From assembly GCA_001305055.1 (NCBI GenBank), contig BBZX01000018.1, positions 1 to 14,564 on the forward strand: a stretch of DNA of 14,564 bases, written 5' to 3'. The notes below the pieces were generated by a model. It ran no database searches. It worked only from the letters and a program-made list of their open reading frames with translations, and was not told where the DNA came from. Of the stretch, positions 13,726 through 14,564 are shown piece after piece. Each line of letters starts with the position of its first letter. Position 1 is the stretch's first letter. The stretch comes from Clostridia bacterium UC5.1-1C12. Lineage in GTDB: Bacteria > Bacillota_I > Bacilli_A > Erysipelotrichales > Erysipelotrichaceae. Both the position numbers and the translations under genes were made by a program.

Positions 13726-14202
13726 TTAGGCAAGCTGAATAGCAGCGGCTTCTTCTTTGGCTTGATGTTCACCTTCAAAGAGTGTTAGCTCAGAATATTT
13801 ATCATTGGTAAATATGACCATCACAGCCATGTCATAACCTTTGCCTTTTAAGGCTTCAAGATCAATGCCGATAATCGGATCACCGGCTTTGACTGTATCA
13901 TTAATTGCCGCCAGCCGTTTAAAACCTTCACCTTTTTCATTGACGGTATCAATGCCGATGTGAACTAAAACCTCAAGACCATTTGACATTGTTAAACCAA
14001 AGGCATGGTTCGTATCAAAAATCATGCTGATCTTTCCGCTTACTGGTGAATAAATCGTATTACCGGTTGGTATGACGGCAAATCCATCACCCATCATTTT
14101 CTGGGCGAAGACTGGATCGCTCACTTCGGTGATCGGTACTACTTTACCATCAGCGCATGTCAATACGGATGTTTTTGCTTTTTTAAATAGATTGAATTTC
14201 AT
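13726..14202 (-). CDS. crr: PTS glucose-type IIA protein (158 aa)
   Basis: A soluble phospho-carrier that takes phosphate from HPr and gives it to glucose-family IIB domains. The sequence has the IIA-Glc core: SPVSGKISM, NHAFGL with His66, and LEVLVHIGIDTV with the phosphorylated His81, then GDPIIGIDL. The length fits a stand-alone protein. It belongs to the glucose family, so it is not expected to serve the mannose-type IIB and IIC-IID encoded at 7004-9073. The ribosome site GAAAGGA lies about 9 bases before the ATG. It is followed by the M3 peptidase gene and is divergent from the transketolase gene. Confidence 0.92.
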   Translation of the reverse strand: MKFNLFKKAKTSVLTCADGKVVPITEVSDPVFAQKMMGDGFAVIPTGNTIYSPVSGKISMIFDTNHAFGLTMSNGLEVLVHIGIDTVNEKGEGFKRLAAINDTVKAGDPIIGIDLEALKGKGYDMAVMVIFTNDKYSELTLFEGEHQAKEEAAAIQLA

Positions 14203-14233
14203 ATAATTGTTTCCTTTCTTCCCAATATCTATT

Positions 14234-14242
14234 ATTATACCA
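14234..14242 (-). promoter_or_regulatory. Extended -10 promoter of crr
   Basis: On the minus strand TGGTATAAT (TATAAT at 14234-14239, TG at 14241-14242). The -35 region is poor, as expected for an extended -10 promoter. It lies about 32 bases before the start codon. Confidence 0.55.
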
Positions 14243-14367
14243 TTTTATTATAAAATAAAGAATGATAATTGAAAGGATAAATTAAATGAATTGCATAAAA
14301 GAACGAAATTTGTTGTGTGATAAAACAAAAATTAAACAGCTTTATCATTTAACTCATGCTTAGTAAA

Positions 14368-14376
14368 TGATATAAT
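14368..14376 (+). promoter_or_regulatory. Extended -10 promoter of the transketolase gene
   Basis: TGATATAAT with a perfect TATAAT at 14371-14376 and only a weak -35 match (TTAACT region). It lies 24 bases before the ATG. Confidence 0.6.
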
Positions 14377-14400
14377 ACTGGCAGACGGAGGTAATAGGTA

Positions 14401-14564
14401 TGAACTATCAAGAGCATGCAAGAAACATCCGAAAGAATATCGTGAAAATGGTAACAGAGGCAGCCAGCGGACATCCGGGCGGAAGTCTGTCAGCCGCTGA
14501 TATTCTGACGGTGCTGTATTTTAAGGAAATGGAACTCACAAAAGAAAATGCGGGAAGTAAGGAT
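14401..14564 (+). CDS. Transketolase N-terminal subunit, partial
   Basis: Only the first 54 codons are in the window. They read MNYQEHARNIRKNIVKMVTE, AASGHPGGSLSAADILTVLY and FKEMELTKENAGSK. SGHPGGSLSAADILTVLYF is the thiamine-diphosphate domain signature of transketolase, and the short lead before it is typical of the split two-subunit form (N-terminal subunit). Transketolase moves two-carbon units in the pentose phosphate pathway. The ribosome site GGAGG (14386-14390) is good. The gene is divergent from crr and runs off the right edge, so a partner C-terminal subunit gene would be expected just outside the window. Confidence 0.88.

Overview
The window looks like a low-GC Gram-positive (Bacillota) chromosome. 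An Erysipelotrichia-type gut bacterium is my best guess, from the low GC, strong AGGAGG-type ribosome sites, TTGACA/TATAAT and extended -10 promoters, the PTS-centred gene content, a mannose-family IIC-IID fusion and a split-type transketolase. No rRNA, tRNA, CRISPR array or insertion sequence was seen.

Left part (1 to about 4340) is very AT-rich accessory DNA holding small genes and decayed pieces. It contains a broken gene at the left edge and a minus-strand HTH-TPR regulator of the RNPP (PlcR/Rgg-like) type cut by three frameshifts. Upstream of the regulator lies a 55-residue Cys/His-rich lipoprotein with a good promoter and a 12-bp palindrome next to its -35 box. A plus-strand run of small membrane or secreted proteins follows: a two-TM protein hidden by a frameshift, a basic 58-residue ORF with a strong ribosome site but an ATA start, a 183-residue exported hydrophobic protein, a small two-TM protein and a zinc-ribbon two-TM protein. 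This is the most unusual region. It could be a peptide-regulated bacteriocin-like or cell-surface system, but that is inference.

Middle part (4680-10717) is metabolic. A minus-strand adenosine-deaminase-like gene is divergent from an RpiR-family regulator. Next comes an operon for amino-sugar uptake and breakdown: mannose-family PTS IIB, a fused IIC-IID permease, NanE (ManNAc-6-P epimerase) and MurQ (MurNAc-6-P etherase), closed by a terminator. Both the regulator promoter and the operon promoter carry the same 11-mer, ATATTTCGTAT, and related ATTTCATAT half-sites lie just upstream of the operon promoter, so RpiR probably controls both. IIB and murQ are each broken by a one-base deletion as read. 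No mannose-type IIA is present.

Right part (10783-14564) holds an alpha/beta hydrolase, a DUF6054-like protein, a possible 34-residue ORF, a shared bidirectional terminator, a minus-strand pair of a glucose-type PTS IIA (crr) and an M3-family peptidase lipoprotein, and the divergent start of a transketolase N-terminal subunit that runs off the window.

A recurring feature is single-base indels, several in A runs, that break at least six genes. They may be sequencing or assembly errors or real decay. The reads would decide.
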